From: Streptomyces cynarae
Lineage (GTDB): Bacteria > Actinomycetota > Actinomycetes > Streptomycetales > Streptomycetaceae
Assembly (NCBI RefSeq): GCF_025642135.1
Contig: NZ_CP106793.1
Span: 1,488,001-1,552,000 of the forward strand
Length of the DNA: 64,000 nucleotides
Reading direction: 5' to 3'
In this document: in pieces, positions 44,076 through 53,336 of the stretch
Position numbering within the stretch: the first letter of the stretch is position 1
Layout: each line of letters opens with the position of its first letter
The notes under the pieces: generated by a model
What the model was told of the DNA's origin: nothing
The model's input: the letters and a program-made list of their open reading frames with translations, nothing else
The model's database searches: none
Program-made: the position numbers and the translations under genes

Positions 44076-44795
44076 CTACACGGTCCCCTTGTAGACGTCG
44101 AGCCGTCCGCACATCCCGAACTTCCCATAGGCGGACGGCTGCTCGGACCGTACGACCGCATCCGCGAGGTGGGAGGCGTCGCCGCGCTCCAGGCGGTCGA
44201 GCTGGTCGCCGGTCGCCGCCGCGGCGGCCCGCGCGCCACGCTCCCACCGCTCGCGCCACTCGGCCAGCCGCGGCCGCACCAGCGCGGCGGCGGCCCGGTG
44301 GAAGGCGGCGAGCGGCTCGGGGCCGTCCGCGTCGCGCAGCGCCCGGTAGCCCTCGAGGGCCAGATCGCGACGCGCCCTGGCGATCCGCTCCTGCTCCTCC
44401 TCGGGAGCGTCACCGGGGATCGCGGTCGCGGCGGCGTACGTCTCCGGGTCGGTCAGGTACTGCGGAGGCAGGGTCAGGACGGCGTCGCCCGCCTCGGGCA
44501 GCCCGTTGTTCTGCATGAGGACGGTGATCCGCAGGTCGTCCTCGTTGACCAGCCGGTGGATGGTGCCCGGCGTGAACCAGGCGACCGTGCCGGGCTCCAG
44601 CGGGGTGACCTCGTACCCGGACTTCGTCAGCGTCTGCACGGCGCCGCGCCCGCCGGTGACGACGTACGCCTCCGAGCAGGTCAGGTGCATGTGCGGGGTG
44701 CCGCCGCACACGCCGTCGGCCGCCGGCCAGTCGTAGACGGACAGGTGGGAGACGGCGACGGCGCCCGGCAGCCCCGTGAACTCCGCTGTGCTCAC
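44076..44795 (-). CDS. cupin domain protein
   Basis: A 239-residue protein with a cupin barrel (about 15-105: GGTPHMHLTCSEAYVVTGGRG; HRLVNEDDLRITVLMQN) and a C-terminal helical part rich in Arg/Ala. The metal-ligand HxH and Glu are present. Third gene of an operon with a PmoA-like protein and a Gfo/Idh/MocA dehydrogenase, so it probably acts in sugar or polyol catabolism, for example as an isomerase or sensor. GTG 44795 overlaps the upstream stop (GTGA); GTG 44798 is possible. Confidence 0.8.
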   Translation of the reverse strand: MSTAEFTGLPGAVAVSHLSVYDWPAADGVCGGTPHMHLTCSEAYVVTGGRGAVQTLTKSGYEVTPLEPGTVAWFTPGTIHRLVNEDDLRITVLMQNNGLPEAGDAVLTLPPQYLTDPETYAAATAIPGDAPEEEQERIARARRDLALEGYRALRDADGPEPLAAFHRAAAALVRPRLAEWRERWERGARAAAAATGDQLDRLERGDASHLADAVVRSEQPSAYGKFGMCGRLDVYKGTV

Positions 44796-45721
44796 CACGG
44801 ATGCTCCTCGAGGTACTTGGCCACCTCTTCACGCTCCCACGCGCCGTCCGCGACCACTACCCGGTAGCGGCGGCGCAGGGTGTCGCCCGGGGCCAGTTCC
44901 AGCTCGTCGTAGAACGCCCAGGAGGGAGCGACGGCGGCGAAGGGTTCGCTGCGGACGAACCAGTGGGCGGGGTGGGCGCCCCGCTCACCCAGGTGGTCGT
45001 TTTCGGGCGCGTGCGCGAAGACGAGGGTGGCGTGCCCGTCGCTGCCGTCGTGCTCGCCCGAGTACGCGAGCCAGGGGGCCTGCTGCCCCATCAGACCGGG
45101 GCCCTCCGCGTCGGGCGCGACGACCCGTCCGTCACGGAAGGCGCGCGGACCGCGCCAGAAGAGACCCGTGTAGCCGGCCATCTCCCGGCCGGCCGTCGTC
45201 GGGCTGCCGAACAGCAGCGGCTCGTCACGGCGGTTGGTGATCGCGGACGTCCAGGTCAGCGCCCAGCTCCGGGAGGCGACGTCGACGTCGTGCACCTCTA
45301 TGCGGCGCTCCTCCTCGGCCCACAGCTCGCCGGTGTACGGGTGCCAGGTGAGCCGCTCGGCGATGACCGCCCGGTCGCCGTCCGCCTCGACCTCGTCGAA
45401 GGCGACGTGCGCCATCGAGCCGACGCGTTCGGGCAGCTCCAGGTAGCCCTCACCGTGCACGTAGGTGTTGCCGCCCCACAGGTTCTGCCCCGACAGATGG
45501 GAGGCGGTCAGCTGCAGGCCCTTGTGCCAGCGGTGGTCGTTGGGCCGGTAGTCGGTGACGACGTCGCCGGCGAGCGTACGGACCGGGTGCAGATACGGCT
45601 TGGGCGCCTCCCAGGCCGCCTCGGGGCCGTACACGTAGGAGAAGAGTTCGACGCCGGTGGTCGGTTCCGTGAGGGTGATGCGGTCGCCGTGCGCGTGCAC
45701 GATGCGCAGGGTCGCGGTCAT
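44792..45721 (-). CDS. PmoA family protein (DUF6807)
   Basis: A 309-residue beta-rich protein of the PmoA/DUF6807 family. Recognisable segments are RPNDHRWHKGLQLTASHL (about 60-77), where His residues may form an active or binding site, NLWGGNTYV, and HPAHWFVRSEPFAA. The family is common beside sugar dehydrogenases in actinobacterial catabolic operons; its activity is unknown. Overlaps both neighbours by 4 bases. Confidence 0.82.
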   Translation of the reverse strand: MTATLRIVHAHGDRITLTEPTTGVELFSYVYGPEAAWEAPKPYLHPVRTLAGDVVTDYRPNDHRWHKGLQLTASHLSGQNLWGGNTYVHGEGYLELPERVGSMAHVAFDEVEADGDRAVIAERLTWHPYTGELWAEEERRIEVHDVDVASRSWALTWTSAITNRRDEPLLFGSPTTAGREMAGYTGLFWRGPRAFRDGRVVAPDAEGPGLMGQQAPWLAYSGEHDGSDGHATLVFAHAPENDHLGERGAHPAHWFVRSEPFAAVAPSWAFYDELELAPGDTLRRRYRVVVADGAWEREEVAKYLEEHPW

Positions 45722-46986
45722 GCGGACACCTCCTCGCTCGGCGCCGCCGAGGACGCCTGAGCCACCACGGGCGCCCAGCCGGGCGCGCCTCCGTGCAGGG
45801 CCGTGTAGTACGGGTCGCCGGGGCCGATCTCCCCGGCGCGGACGGTCGTGTCGGTGAACGCGGACTTGTACAGCGCGGTGATCAGCTCCAGGCTGGTCCG
45901 CCCGTCGGTGCCGCTGCTGCGCGGCCGCTCGCCCGCGCGCATGCTCGCGACCAGCTCGCGCAGCTGCTCCAGGTGCGAGCTCGGCACGTCCTCACCGAAG
46001 TCGCTCCAGGCCGCGGCCTCCTCCTCGGGCACGTCGGGGGCCGCGGTGATGCGCCAGTTGTCGTTGCTGTGGCCGTACAGGTGCTTGAGTTCCACGGTGG
46101 CGCGCTCGCAGTCGATGCGGATGCGGCTGACCTCGTCCGGGCTGAGCACGCTGTTCACGATGGTGGCGAGGGCGCCGTTCTGGAACCGTACGAGCGCCGT
46201 CGAGACGTCCTCCGTCTCCACGTCGTGCACCAGCCGCCCGGCCATGGCCCGCACCTCGCTCCACGGTCCGAGCAGGTCGAGCAGGAGGTCCATCTGGTGG
46301 ATGCCGTGGCCCATGGCGGGTCCGCCGCCCTCGGTGTGCCAGCGGCCGCGCCACGGCACGGCGTAGTAGGCGGCGTTGCGGTACCAGGTGGTCTGGCAGT
46401 GCGCGACCAGCGGTCGGCCCAGGGCCTGCTCGGTGAGCAGCCGCCGCACGTGCCGGGAGCCGGAGCCGAAGCGGTGCTGGAAGACGATCGCCGCGTACGG
46501 GCCGCCGTCCGCGCCCTCCTCCGCCTCGACGGCGTCGAAGTCGGCCAGCGTGGGCACGGGCGGCTTCTCGCACCACACCCAGGCGCCCGCCCGCAGCGCG
46601 GCTACGGTCTGCTCCCGGTGCAGGGTGGGCGGCGTACAGATGCTGACCAGGTCCGGCTGCTGCTCCTCCAGCATGCGGTCGAGGTCGGTGTACGCGTGCG
46701 GGATGCCGCCCTCGGCGCAGAAGCGCTCGACCGCGTCGGCGTCGATGTCGACGGCTGCGACGATCTCGGTCTCGCCCTCCTCGGCGAGGCGGGCCAGCGC
46801 GGCGATATGGGAACGTGCGATGCCGCCCGTGCCCACGATCGCGGCCTTGATGCGGCGGCCTGCGTACGGCGACACCGGACGGTCCGTGCGCGGCTTCGGG
46901 ATCACCGCTCGGTGAGGCTCCGGATCGGGCGTGCTTTGAGGACTTGCGGCATCGTCGGTGGCGGACGCGTTGTGGTCTGTGGGCAT
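45718..46986 (-). CDS. Gfo/Idh/MocA family oxidoreductase
   Basis: A 422-residue NAD(P)-dependent sugar dehydrogenase type protein. The Rossmann domain begins at about residue 45 (KAAIVGTGGIARSHIAAL), with WCEKPPVPTLADFD (the conserved EKP) near 150 and the substrate domain after 170 (GHGIHQMDLLLDLLG). ATG 46986 is chosen; the first 40 residues are low-complexity. First gene of the operon with PmoA-like and cupin genes. Two inverted repeats upstream suggest LacI-type control. Confidence 0.87.
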   Translation of the reverse strand: MPTDHNASATDDAASPQSTPDPEPHRAVIPKPRTDRPVSPYAGRRIKAAIVGTGGIARSHIAALARLAEEGETEIVAAVDIDADAVERFCAEGGIPHAYTDLDRMLEEQQPDLVSICTPPTLHREQTVAALRAGAWVWCEKPPVPTLADFDAVEAEEGADGGPYAAIVFQHRFGSGSRHVRRLLTEQALGRPLVAHCQTTWYRNAAYYAVPWRGRWHTEGGGPAMGHGIHQMDLLLDLLGPWSEVRAMAGRLVHDVETEDVSTALVRFQNGALATIVNSVLSPDEVSRIRIDCERATVELKHLYGHSNDNWRITAAPDVPEEEAAAWSDFGEDVPSSHLEQLRELVASMRAGERPRSSGTDGRTSLELITALYKSAFTDTTVRAGEIGPGDPYYTALHGGAPGWAPVVAQASSAAPSEEVSA

Positions 46987-47022
46987 GAACGTGATCAGCG
47001 CTCCATCGGACGTGACGTCTGA

Positions 47023-47034
47023 CGTTGGCCAACG
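47023..47034. promoter_or_regulatory. palindrome CGTTGGCCAACG, possible operator
   Basis: A perfect 12-base palindrome 36 bases upstream of the Gfo/Idh/MocA start, of the size and GC-centered form bound by LacI/GalR-type repressors of sugar operons. Confidence 0.45.
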
Positions 47035-47064
47035 CCTGGTGACTCCCGAGGACCCGGGGGGCAG

Positions 47065-47085
47065 CAAGCGCTTTCCCTGCGCTTG
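47065..47085. promoter_or_regulatory. inverted repeat CAAGCGC-n7-GCGCTTG, possible operator
   Basis: Perfect 7-base arms (47065-47071 and 47079-47085) with a 7-base spacer, about 80 bases before the sugar operon. The AGCGCTTTCC core is LacI-like. The rest of the 354-base gap to uppP shows no gene. Confidence 0.5.
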
Positions 47086-47340
47086 AACGTAAGCGGCGCC
47101 CAAGTGGCCGGTCAACACCACGGACGTGTGACGTTCGAACCAGGAGACGAGGTCCGGGCGCGGGCGGCCCGCCGCACCACCCCAAGCGCAGGCAAAGCCC
47201 CGGTGATGGAACCGTCATGCCGGGACGCTACGCTGCCCTCCACCGCACTCGATCACCGGCTGCGCCCAGGACCTGGGGCACGCCCCGGCTCGGTGTGCCC
47301 GTCGTCACCCCCACGATCAGCTCTTGGACCACATCACGTC

Positions 47341-48216
47341 ATGTCTTGGCTTGAATCCCTCATCCTCGGACTCGTCCAGGGGCTGACCGAGTTCCTTCCC
47401 GTCTCCTCCAGCGCGCATCTGCGGCTGACCGCGGCCTTCGCGGGCTGGGAGGACCCGGGGGCCGCCTTCACGGCGATCACGCAGATCGGCACGGAGTCCG
47501 CGGTGCTGATCTACTTCCGCAAGGACATCGCGAACATTCTCTCCGCCTGGTTCCGGTCCCTGTTCGACAAGACGATGCGGCAGCACCCGGACGCGCGGAC
47601 GGGCTGGCTGGTGATCGTGGGTTCCATACCCATCGGTGTGCTCGGAGTGACCCTCAAGGACCAGATCGAGGGCCCGTTCCGCGATCTTCGCGTGACCGCG
47701 ACGATGCTGGTCGTCATGGGCGTGATCCTCGGCATCGCGGACCGCCTGGCGGCACGCGACGAGACCGGCGGCCGGCACCGGGCGCCCAAGCAGCGCAAGA
47801 CACTTCAGGACCTCAGCGTCAGGGACGGCCTGACGTACGGCGTCTGCCAGGCGATGGCCCTGATCCCCGGCGTCTCCCGCTCCGGCGCCACGATCAGCGG
47901 CGGCCTCTTCCTCGGCTACCGGCGCGAGGCCGCCGCCCGCTATTCGTTCCTCCTGGCCGTTCCGGCCGTGCTGGCCTCGGGGGCGTTCGAGCTCAAGGAC
48001 GCGGCGGAGGCAGGGCATGTCAGCTGGGGGCCGACGCTGTTCGCGACGGTGATCGCCTTCGTGTCGGGGTATGCGGTCATCGCATGGTTCATGAAGTTCA
48101 TCTCGTCGAAGTCGTTCATGCCGTTCGTCTGGTACCGCATCGCGCTGGGCGTCGCGATCATCGCGCTGGTGGCCGCCGGGGTCCTGAGCCCGCATGCCGC
48201 GGAGTCCGCGGGCTGA
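47341..48216 (+). CDS. uppP: undecaprenyl-diphosphate phosphatase
   Basis: A 291-residue UppP/BacA membrane phosphatase that recycles the lipid carrier of cell-wall synthesis and can give bacitracin resistance. Both signatures are intact: GLVQGLTEFLPVSSSAHL (residues 10-27) and IPGVSRSGATISGG (about 178-191). Eight membrane segments are visible. ATG 47341 is used; the ribosome site is weak. Confidence 0.94.
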   Translation: MSWLESLILGLVQGLTEFLPVSSSAHLRLTAAFAGWEDPGAAFTAITQIGTESAVLIYFRKDIANILSAWFRSLFDKTMRQHPDARTGWLVIVGSIPIGVLGVTLKDQIEGPFRDLRVTATMLVVMGVILGIADRLAARDETGGRHRAPKQRKTLQDLSVRDGLTYGVCQAMALIPGVSRSGATISGGLFLGYRREAAARYSFLLAVPAVLASGAFELKDAAEAGHVSWGPTLFATVIAFVSGYAVIAWFMKFISSKSFMPFVWYRIALGVAIIALVAAGVLSPHAAESAG

Positions 48217-48312
48217 AAAGGGGCACGTCCACAGCCTGGCGTGCACGGGGCAGTTCGCGCCACTGTTCGTCCGTGGCTGATCCACGGTGGCCCGGCATGG
48301 CAGAGTCATGCC

Positions 48313-49017
48313 ATGTCCTCCTCGATGTCCGGCCGACGCGGCACGGTGACCGTCACGGCACTGTTCCTGCTCGCCGCCCTGTCCCTCGAGGCCTGCGGTC
48401 AGCAGCGGGCCGCGAGTTCGACGGCCGCAGCCGCCCCGAGCACGTCCCGTAGTTCCGCCCCGGACGCCGTGAGCACCTCCCGTAGTTCCGCTCCGGACGC
48501 CCCGAGCACGCCTCGGAGTTCCGCACCGGTCGCCACGAGCGTCCCGCCAGGTGCCGTCTCCGCCACGGGGGGAGCCCCGGCGTACGTGGAGCCGGGGGCA
48601 GGCGACGGCGCTCCGCACTACAACGAGAACAACGACCACCGCCGGCCGCACACCATGTCCCCCGCCGACGCCAAGGACGCGCAGCGGGAGGCGGATCGCA
48701 TCGAGCCGGTGCTCAAGCGGCTGTGGGAGGAGAGGAAGTGGGACCCCGCGACGGTGCGCGCGGCACTCCTCCGGCTCGGCTACAAGGAGGAACGGACCGG
48801 GCCGAAGGGGGAGCGCCTCGGCGGGACGCTGACCGTCCGGGCGATGGACTCACGCTACGGGGACGGCCATTACGTCACGCCCGAGGGTGCGCTGGTCGGC
48901 CTTCGCGTCCATGACGACGCCTGCGTCACGGCGTTCGTGCAGAAGACCAACTACCAGGTGAGCACCAACGGCCCGTATCCGGAGACCGGATGCTTCGAGC
49001 CGCCCTTCGCCCACTGA
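48313..49017 (+). CDS. lipoprotein with Ser/Ala/Pro repeats
   Basis: A 234-residue putative lipoprotein. The signal peptide ends in the lipobox LEAC (about residues 28-31). A linker contains three imperfect copies of TSRSSAPDA (about 45-75). A conserved-looking C-terminal domain (about 100-234; DAKDAQREADRIEPVLKRLW, GDGHYVTPEGALVGLRVHDD) has two cysteines (DDACVT, ETGCFE) that may pair. I do not recognise a function. ATG 48313 or 48325 may start. Confidence 0.75.
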   Translation: MSSSMSGRRGTVTVTALFLLAALSLEACGQQRAASSTAAAAPSTSRSSAPDAVSTSRSSAPDAPSTPRSSAPVATSVPPGAVSATGGAPAYVEPGAGDGAPHYNENNDHRRPHTMSPADAKDAQREADRIEPVLKRLWEERKWDPATVRAALLRLGYKEERTGPKGERLGGTLTVRAMDSRYGDGHYVTPEGALVGLRVHDDACVTAFVQKTNYQVSTNGPYPETGCFEPPFAH

Positions 49018-49159
49018 GCCGGCCGGACGGCCACCGAGCCGGCGCCAAGGCGACAGAATCCCCCAATTCCCGAGCTCGCAAAGGACCGTGACCAACCACA
49101 TACCGCACGCGTAGCCGTGCGGTAGCGCGCTGTCAGTCCCTGCCCCTAGGCTTGTTCGC

Positions 49160-49339
49160 ATGTCCCCCGAATCCATGAGCCCTGGTTCCATGCGCTCTGC
49201 CGAGGACTTGAACGAGCAGATCCGCGCGCTGTGGATGCGTGCGGGCGGTTCCCTGTCGGCTGAGGAGCGCGCGGAGTACGAGCTGTTGGTCGTCGAGTGG
49301 GCGGCGGCGATACGCGGCGAGGTCATAGAGGCGGCCTGA
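49160..49339 (+). CDS. small acidic conserved-type protein, 59 residues
   Basis: A 59-residue frame from ATG 49160 (MSPESMSPGSMRSAEDLN) to TGA 49339. The body, EQIRALWMRAGGSLSAEERAEY and LLVVEWAAAIRGEVIEAA, is a helical, acidic, coding-like sequence with streptomycete codon use. ATG 49175 and 49190 are alternative starts. I recall similar unnamed small proteins in streptomycetes but assign no function. Confidence 0.6.
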   Translation: MSPESMSPGSMRSAEDLNEQIRALWMRAGGSLSAEERAEYELLVVEWAAAIRGEVIEAA

Positions 49340-49381
49340 CGCGAGCCGCCGCCGCGCGGAGAGGGAACGGCGGTCGGCAGG

Positions 49382-50122
49382 TCACCGCCCGCCAGCCACC
49401 CTCAGCACGGCGCCCGTCGTGTACGAGGACTCCGGGGACATCAGCCAGGCGATCGCCGCAGCGATCTCCTCGGCGCTGCCGGCCCGGCGCAGCGGGATCG
49501 CCGCCGCCATCCGCCGGGGCCGGTCCGGGTCGCCCATCGCCGCGTGGATCTCGGTGTCGACCAGTCCGGGTGCCACCGCGTTGACGCGGATGCCGTCCGG
49601 TCCCAGTTCCTTGGAGAGGCCCATCGTCAGGGTGTCCACCGCGGCCTTGGACGCCGCGTAGTGGACGTACTCACCGGGACTTCCCAGCGTCGCCGCCCCC
49701 GACGACACGTTGACGATGACACCGCTCCCGCGTGTCGCCATCTCCCGCGCGGCGCGGCGCGAACACAGCAGCGTACCGAGGAGGTTGACCTCCACCACCC
49801 GGCGCAGAACGTCGGTGTCCGTGTCCGCGAGCCGGCCCAGCGGTCCCGTCACCCCGGCGTTGTTCACCAGACCCGTGACCGGTCCCAGGGCGTCGGCGGC
49901 CGTATCGAAGAGCCGGTCGACAGCGGCCTCGTCGGACGTGTCCACGCGCACGGTGACACACCGCGCCCCCGCCGCCCGTACGGCCTCGGCGGTCCGCTCC
50001 GCGGCCTCGGCGTTGCGCAGGTAGCCGAGCGCCACGTCGTGTCCGTCCGCTGCGAGCCGCACACAGGTGGCGGCACCGATCCCGCGGCTGCCGCCCGTGA
50101 CCACCGTCACCGGACGCGTCAT
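49382..50122 (-). CDS. SDR family oxidoreductase (FabG-like)
   Basis: A 246-residue classical SDR with TGGSRGIGAATC (residues 9-20), NNAG (about 88), catalytic Ser in NVSSGAATLGSP and YAASK (about 152-156), and the C-terminal YTTGAVLRVAGGR. It resembles 3-oxoacyl/sugar reductases; substrate unknown. ATG 50122 is the start. Confidence 0.88.
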   Translation of the reverse strand: MTRPVTVVTGGSRGIGAATCVRLAADGHDVALGYLRNAEAAERTAEAVRAAGARCVTVRVDTSDEAAVDRLFDTAADALGPVTGLVNNAGVTGPLGRLADTDTDVLRRVVEVNLLGTLLCSRRAAREMATRGSGVIVNVSSGAATLGSPGEYVHYAASKAAVDTLTMGLSKELGPDGIRVNAVAPGLVDTEIHAAMGDPDRPRRMAAAIPLRRAGSAEEIAAAIAWLMSPESSYTTGAVLRVAGGR

Positions 50123-50404
50123 CTGTGGTCTCCCCTTCCCGAGCCCCAACGGAGTGGATCATCCTACGCTCGTCCCCGTACGCCCGAGTCCTACCTGTCT
50201 GGCGGTCAGTTCTGCGCAGGCTCCTCGCCTTTGACGGAGGAACAGACAGAGGGCCATCGGTATGCGCCTGGCGCGGCGTTTACACCCGACCGGCCCCGTC
50301 GGATCACACCTTGCGATCGTCCGATATGACAGTTATGTGCAGTGTCTATACGTTCGTCGCAGTTCGGCTGCCCGGCCGGCGTCTCTGCGACAGAAGGAAA
50401 TGAC

Positions 50405-51062
50405 ATGCCCACGCGTACCTTCGCCGTGGCCGCCGCCCTAGTAGGCGCGACCGCCCTCGCCACCACCGGCATCACCTATGCCTCGGCAGCCGGACCCGAC
50501 CGGCCCGCGCCGCCGCCAAGCCGCCGCCAAACCGGCCGTCGCGCACGTCCACCGGGCGGCCCCGCCCGCCCAGCACCCCGCCCCCGCGGCTCCGGCCCCC
50601 CAGGGCAAGACGAACGAGAAGCGCGACGAGGGGCGTGGCGGCGGCCACGAACGCGGAGAGGGCCGCGGCCGCGGGGAGGACCACGGCCACGAACGCCGAC
50701 ACGAGGGCAGGATCCAGTTCAACGAACGGACGTACCCCGCCGTCGAGGACGGCTGCATCGTCGCCGCGAGCGGGCTGGGCTCCAGCAGCTTCAGCATCTT
50801 CAACGACAGCGACAAGACCGTCGAGGTCTTCCGCGGGTTCACCTGTGACAACGGAGCCCCAGTCGCCGTCGTCGGCCCCCACGGCGACACCTTCGGGGTG
50901 GTGCCCCGCACCGTCCACGAGGGTTACGGCGACCAGGAGGACCACGAGGGCTTCGGCGGATTCGGCGGTTCCGGTGGCTACGGCGGCTTCGGAAGCCTGT
51001 TCCCGGACGACGGTGTCGCGGGCAGCTTCCGGGTGATCGGCCACCACGACGACGAGTGGTGA
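50405..51062 (+). pseudogene. secreted His/Gly-rich protein, frameshifted as given
   Basis: The frame from ATG 50405 gives a good signal peptide (MPTRTFAVAAALVGATAL, cleavage near AASAAG). After about 50495-50515 (a GC-run) the coding sense moves one frame over. There the protein continues through an Ala/Pro linker, a Gly/Arg/His-rich stretch, a conserved-like domain (EGRIQFNERTYPAVEDGCIV; FRGFTCDNGAPVAVVG) with two cysteines, and a Gly/Phe-rich tail to 51062. The length is one base over 219 codons. Removing one C would restore about 218 residues, so this is a single-base insertion or sequence error. Function unknown; cell-surface role likely. Confidence 0.7.
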
Positions 51063-51157
51063 CGACGCACCCCGGAATACCCGCCCGGCGGGCCCGCGCC
51101 CGAACCCGCCCCTGCACACCCCTTGGCTACGCCTCCCCCGTCCCCAAAACTGAGCCG

Positions 51158-51634
51158 ATGACCCAGCGCGTGGAGCTCGCGACCGTGATGGACCGGCTGG
51201 CCGTCGACGGACTCGTCACCGAGTACGCGGCGGCCGTGGACGACGGGGACTGGGAGGCGTACCGGGGATTGTTCACGGGGGACGGGCGCGCCGACTACCG
51301 CTCGGCCGGCGGGATCGAGGGTGATGCCCGGCAGGTCGCCGGGTGGCTCGAGGAGACCATGCGGCTGTTCCCCATGCGTCAGCACCTGATCGTCAACCGG
51401 CGCATCCGGTTCGGCGTGCTGGAGCGGGACATCGGCGACACGGCCGGGGTGTGGGCCGACTACGTCAATCCGATGCGGTTCGCGAGCGGGGACGGCGACG
51501 GCGGGACGCCCGAACCGGACTTCGTCTGCGGCGGACGGTACGCATTCACGTTCCTGCGGACGGACGACGGCTGGCGGCTGCGCGCAGTGGTCGTCCAGGA
51601 GAAGTGGCGCCGCGCCCCGCGTCCGTCCACCTGA
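51158..51634 (+). CDS. SnoaL-like (NTF2-fold) protein
   Basis: A 158-residue NTF2-fold protein. VDGLVTEYAAAVDDGDWEAYRGLF (about 16-39) is the typical opening of SnoaL_4-type proteins, followed by the curved beta-sheet region ending RLRAVVVQEKW. Such proteins include dehydratases, cyclases and isomerases; the role here is unknown. Confidence 0.83.
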   Translation: MTQRVELATVMDRLAVDGLVTEYAAAVDDGDWEAYRGLFTGDGRADYRSAGGIEGDARQVAGWLEETMRLFPMRQHLIVNRRIRFGVLERDIGDTAGVWADYVNPMRFASGDGDGGTPEPDFVCGGRYAFTFLRTDDGWRLRAVVVQEKWRRAPRPST

Positions 51635-51737
51635 TCGGTACCGCTGAGCAGTACCGCGCACGCCTCCGGGCGGGCCCCACGCGCCGCACACCTAGGCCCC
51701 CTGTCGAAGATTCCTCCGCGGCGCGCACACTGGAGAC

Positions 51738-53336
51738 ATGATCTGGGGAGGGAAGCGCCGCATCCGGAGGCTCGACGACTGGCTCGCCTCCCGGTGGTGG
51801 CGCGGTGCCGCGGCCGTGATCGCCGGTGCGCTGCCGATGCTCACCTTCCCGGCGCCGTCCTGGTGGTGGTTCGCGTACGTCTGCCTGGTCCCGTGGATCC
51901 TGCTCGTGCGCACGGCCCCGACCGGCAAGCGGGCCGCGTGCGACGGCTGGCTCGGCGGCTTCGGCTTCATGACGGCCGTGCACCACTGGCTGCTGCCGAA
52001 CCTGAACGTGTTCACGTTCGTCATCGCGGCACTGCTCGGGGCGCTGTGGGCGCCCTGGGGCTGGCTGGTGCGCCGGTTCCTGGCCGGGGTTCCCTCGCCG
52101 GGGCGGGTCTGCGCCGCCCTGGTCGTCCTGCCGTCGGGCTGGCTGACGGTGGAGCTGGTCCGCTCCTGGCAGGGGCTCGGCGGCCCCTGGGGGCTGCTGG
52201 GGTCCAGCCAGTGGCAGGTGGAGCCCGCACTGCGGCTCGCCTCCATCGGCGGGGTGTGGCTGTTGAGCTTCCTGGTCGTGGCCGTCAACGTCGCCCTGGC
52301 GCTGCTGACGTCCGTGCGCGCGTCGCGCGTGCCGGCCCTGGCGGGGCTCGTCGCGACGGCCGCTGTGACCTCGGCTGCCTGGGCCTGGTCGCCGCGGCCC
52401 GACGTCGACGGACGGGTGCGGATCGCGGTCGTGCAGCCCGGGATCGTGGACGGCACCGACAGCGGCATGAAACGCTTCGACCTTCAGGAGCGGCTGACCC
52501 GCGAACTCGCCGGGCAGGATGTGGACCTGGTCGTCTGGGGCGAGAGCAGCGTCGGCTACGACCTCGGGCAGCGGCCCGACCTGGCCCGCCGGATCGCGGC
52601 GCTGTCCCGGCAGGTGAAGGCCGACGTCCTCGTCAACGTCGACGCCCGCCGCTCCGACCACCCCGGCATCTACAAGAGTTCCGTGCTCATCGGCCCGGAC
52701 GGCCCGACCGGCGACCGCTACGACAAGATGCGGCTCGTCCCGTTCGGCGAGTACATACCGGCGCGGTCGGTTCTCGGCTGGGCCACCTCGGTCGGCAAGG
52801 CGGCCGGTGAGGACCGCAGGCGCGGCACCGAGCAGGTGGTGATGAACGTGGGGCACGGGCTGCGCGTCGGCCCGATGGTCTGCTTCGAGTCCGCCTTCCC
52901 GGACATGAGCCGCCATCTCGCCGAGGACGGCGCCGACGTGCTGCTCGCCCAGTCGTCGACGTCGACCTTCCAGCACAGCTGGGCACCGGAGCAGCACGCT
53001 TCGCTGGCCGCGCTGCGCGCCGCCGAGACCGGTCGCCCGATGGTGCACGCCACGCTGACCGGGGTCTCCGCCGTCTACGGTCCGAGCGGCGAGCGGATCG
53101 GCTCCTGGCTCGGCACCGACCGGAGCACGTCGGCGGTCTACGAGGTGCCGACCGCCCACGGCGTCACCCCGTACGTCCGCTTCGGCGACTGGCCGGTGCA
53201 CGGCGCCCTGCTGGTGATCGCGGGGCTGGGTGTGGCCGAGGGGCTCCGGGCGCTCAGGGCGCGACGGCGCGTTCCCGCACCGCGGTCACGACCCGCTCGC
53301 ACAACTCGTGTGTCGCCAGTGCGTCATTGGCGCTGA
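51738..53336 (+). CDS. lnt: apolipoprotein N-acyltransferase
   Basis: A 532-residue Lnt that N-acylates the diacylglyceryl cysteine of lipoproteins. Six or seven membrane helices (about 20-225) precede the nitrilase-like domain with catalytic Glu269 (WGESS), Lys330 (RYDKMRLVPFGEY) and Cys382 (VCFESAFP). A final membrane helix (HGALLVIAGLGVAEG) and basic tail end the protein. S. coelicolor has two Lnt proteins; this resembles the Lnt2 type by location, from memory. Its 3' end overlaps the convergent oxidoreductase gene by 83 bases. Confidence 0.9.
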   Translation: MIWGGKRRIRRLDDWLASRWWRGAAAVIAGALPMLTFPAPSWWWFAYVCLVPWILLVRTAPTGKRAACDGWLGGFGFMTAVHHWLLPNLNVFTFVIAALLGALWAPWGWLVRRFLAGVPSPGRVCAALVVLPSGWLTVELVRSWQGLGGPWGLLGSSQWQVEPALRLASIGGVWLLSFLVVAVNVALALLTSVRASRVPALAGLVATAAVTSAAWAWSPRPDVDGRVRIAVVQPGIVDGTDSGMKRFDLQERLTRELAGQDVDLVVWGESSVGYDLGQRPDLARRIAALSRQVKADVLVNVDARRSDHPGIYKSSVLIGPDGPTGDRYDKMRLVPFGEYIPARSVLGWATSVGKAAGEDRRRGTEQVVMNVGHGLRVGPMVCFESAFPDMSRHLAEDGADVLLAQSSTSTFQHSWAPEQHASLAALRAAETGRPMVHATLTGVSAVYGPSGERIGSWLGTDRSTSAVYEVPTAHGVTPYVRFGDWPVHGALLVIAGLGVAEGLRALRARRRVPAPRSRPARTTRVSPVRHWR

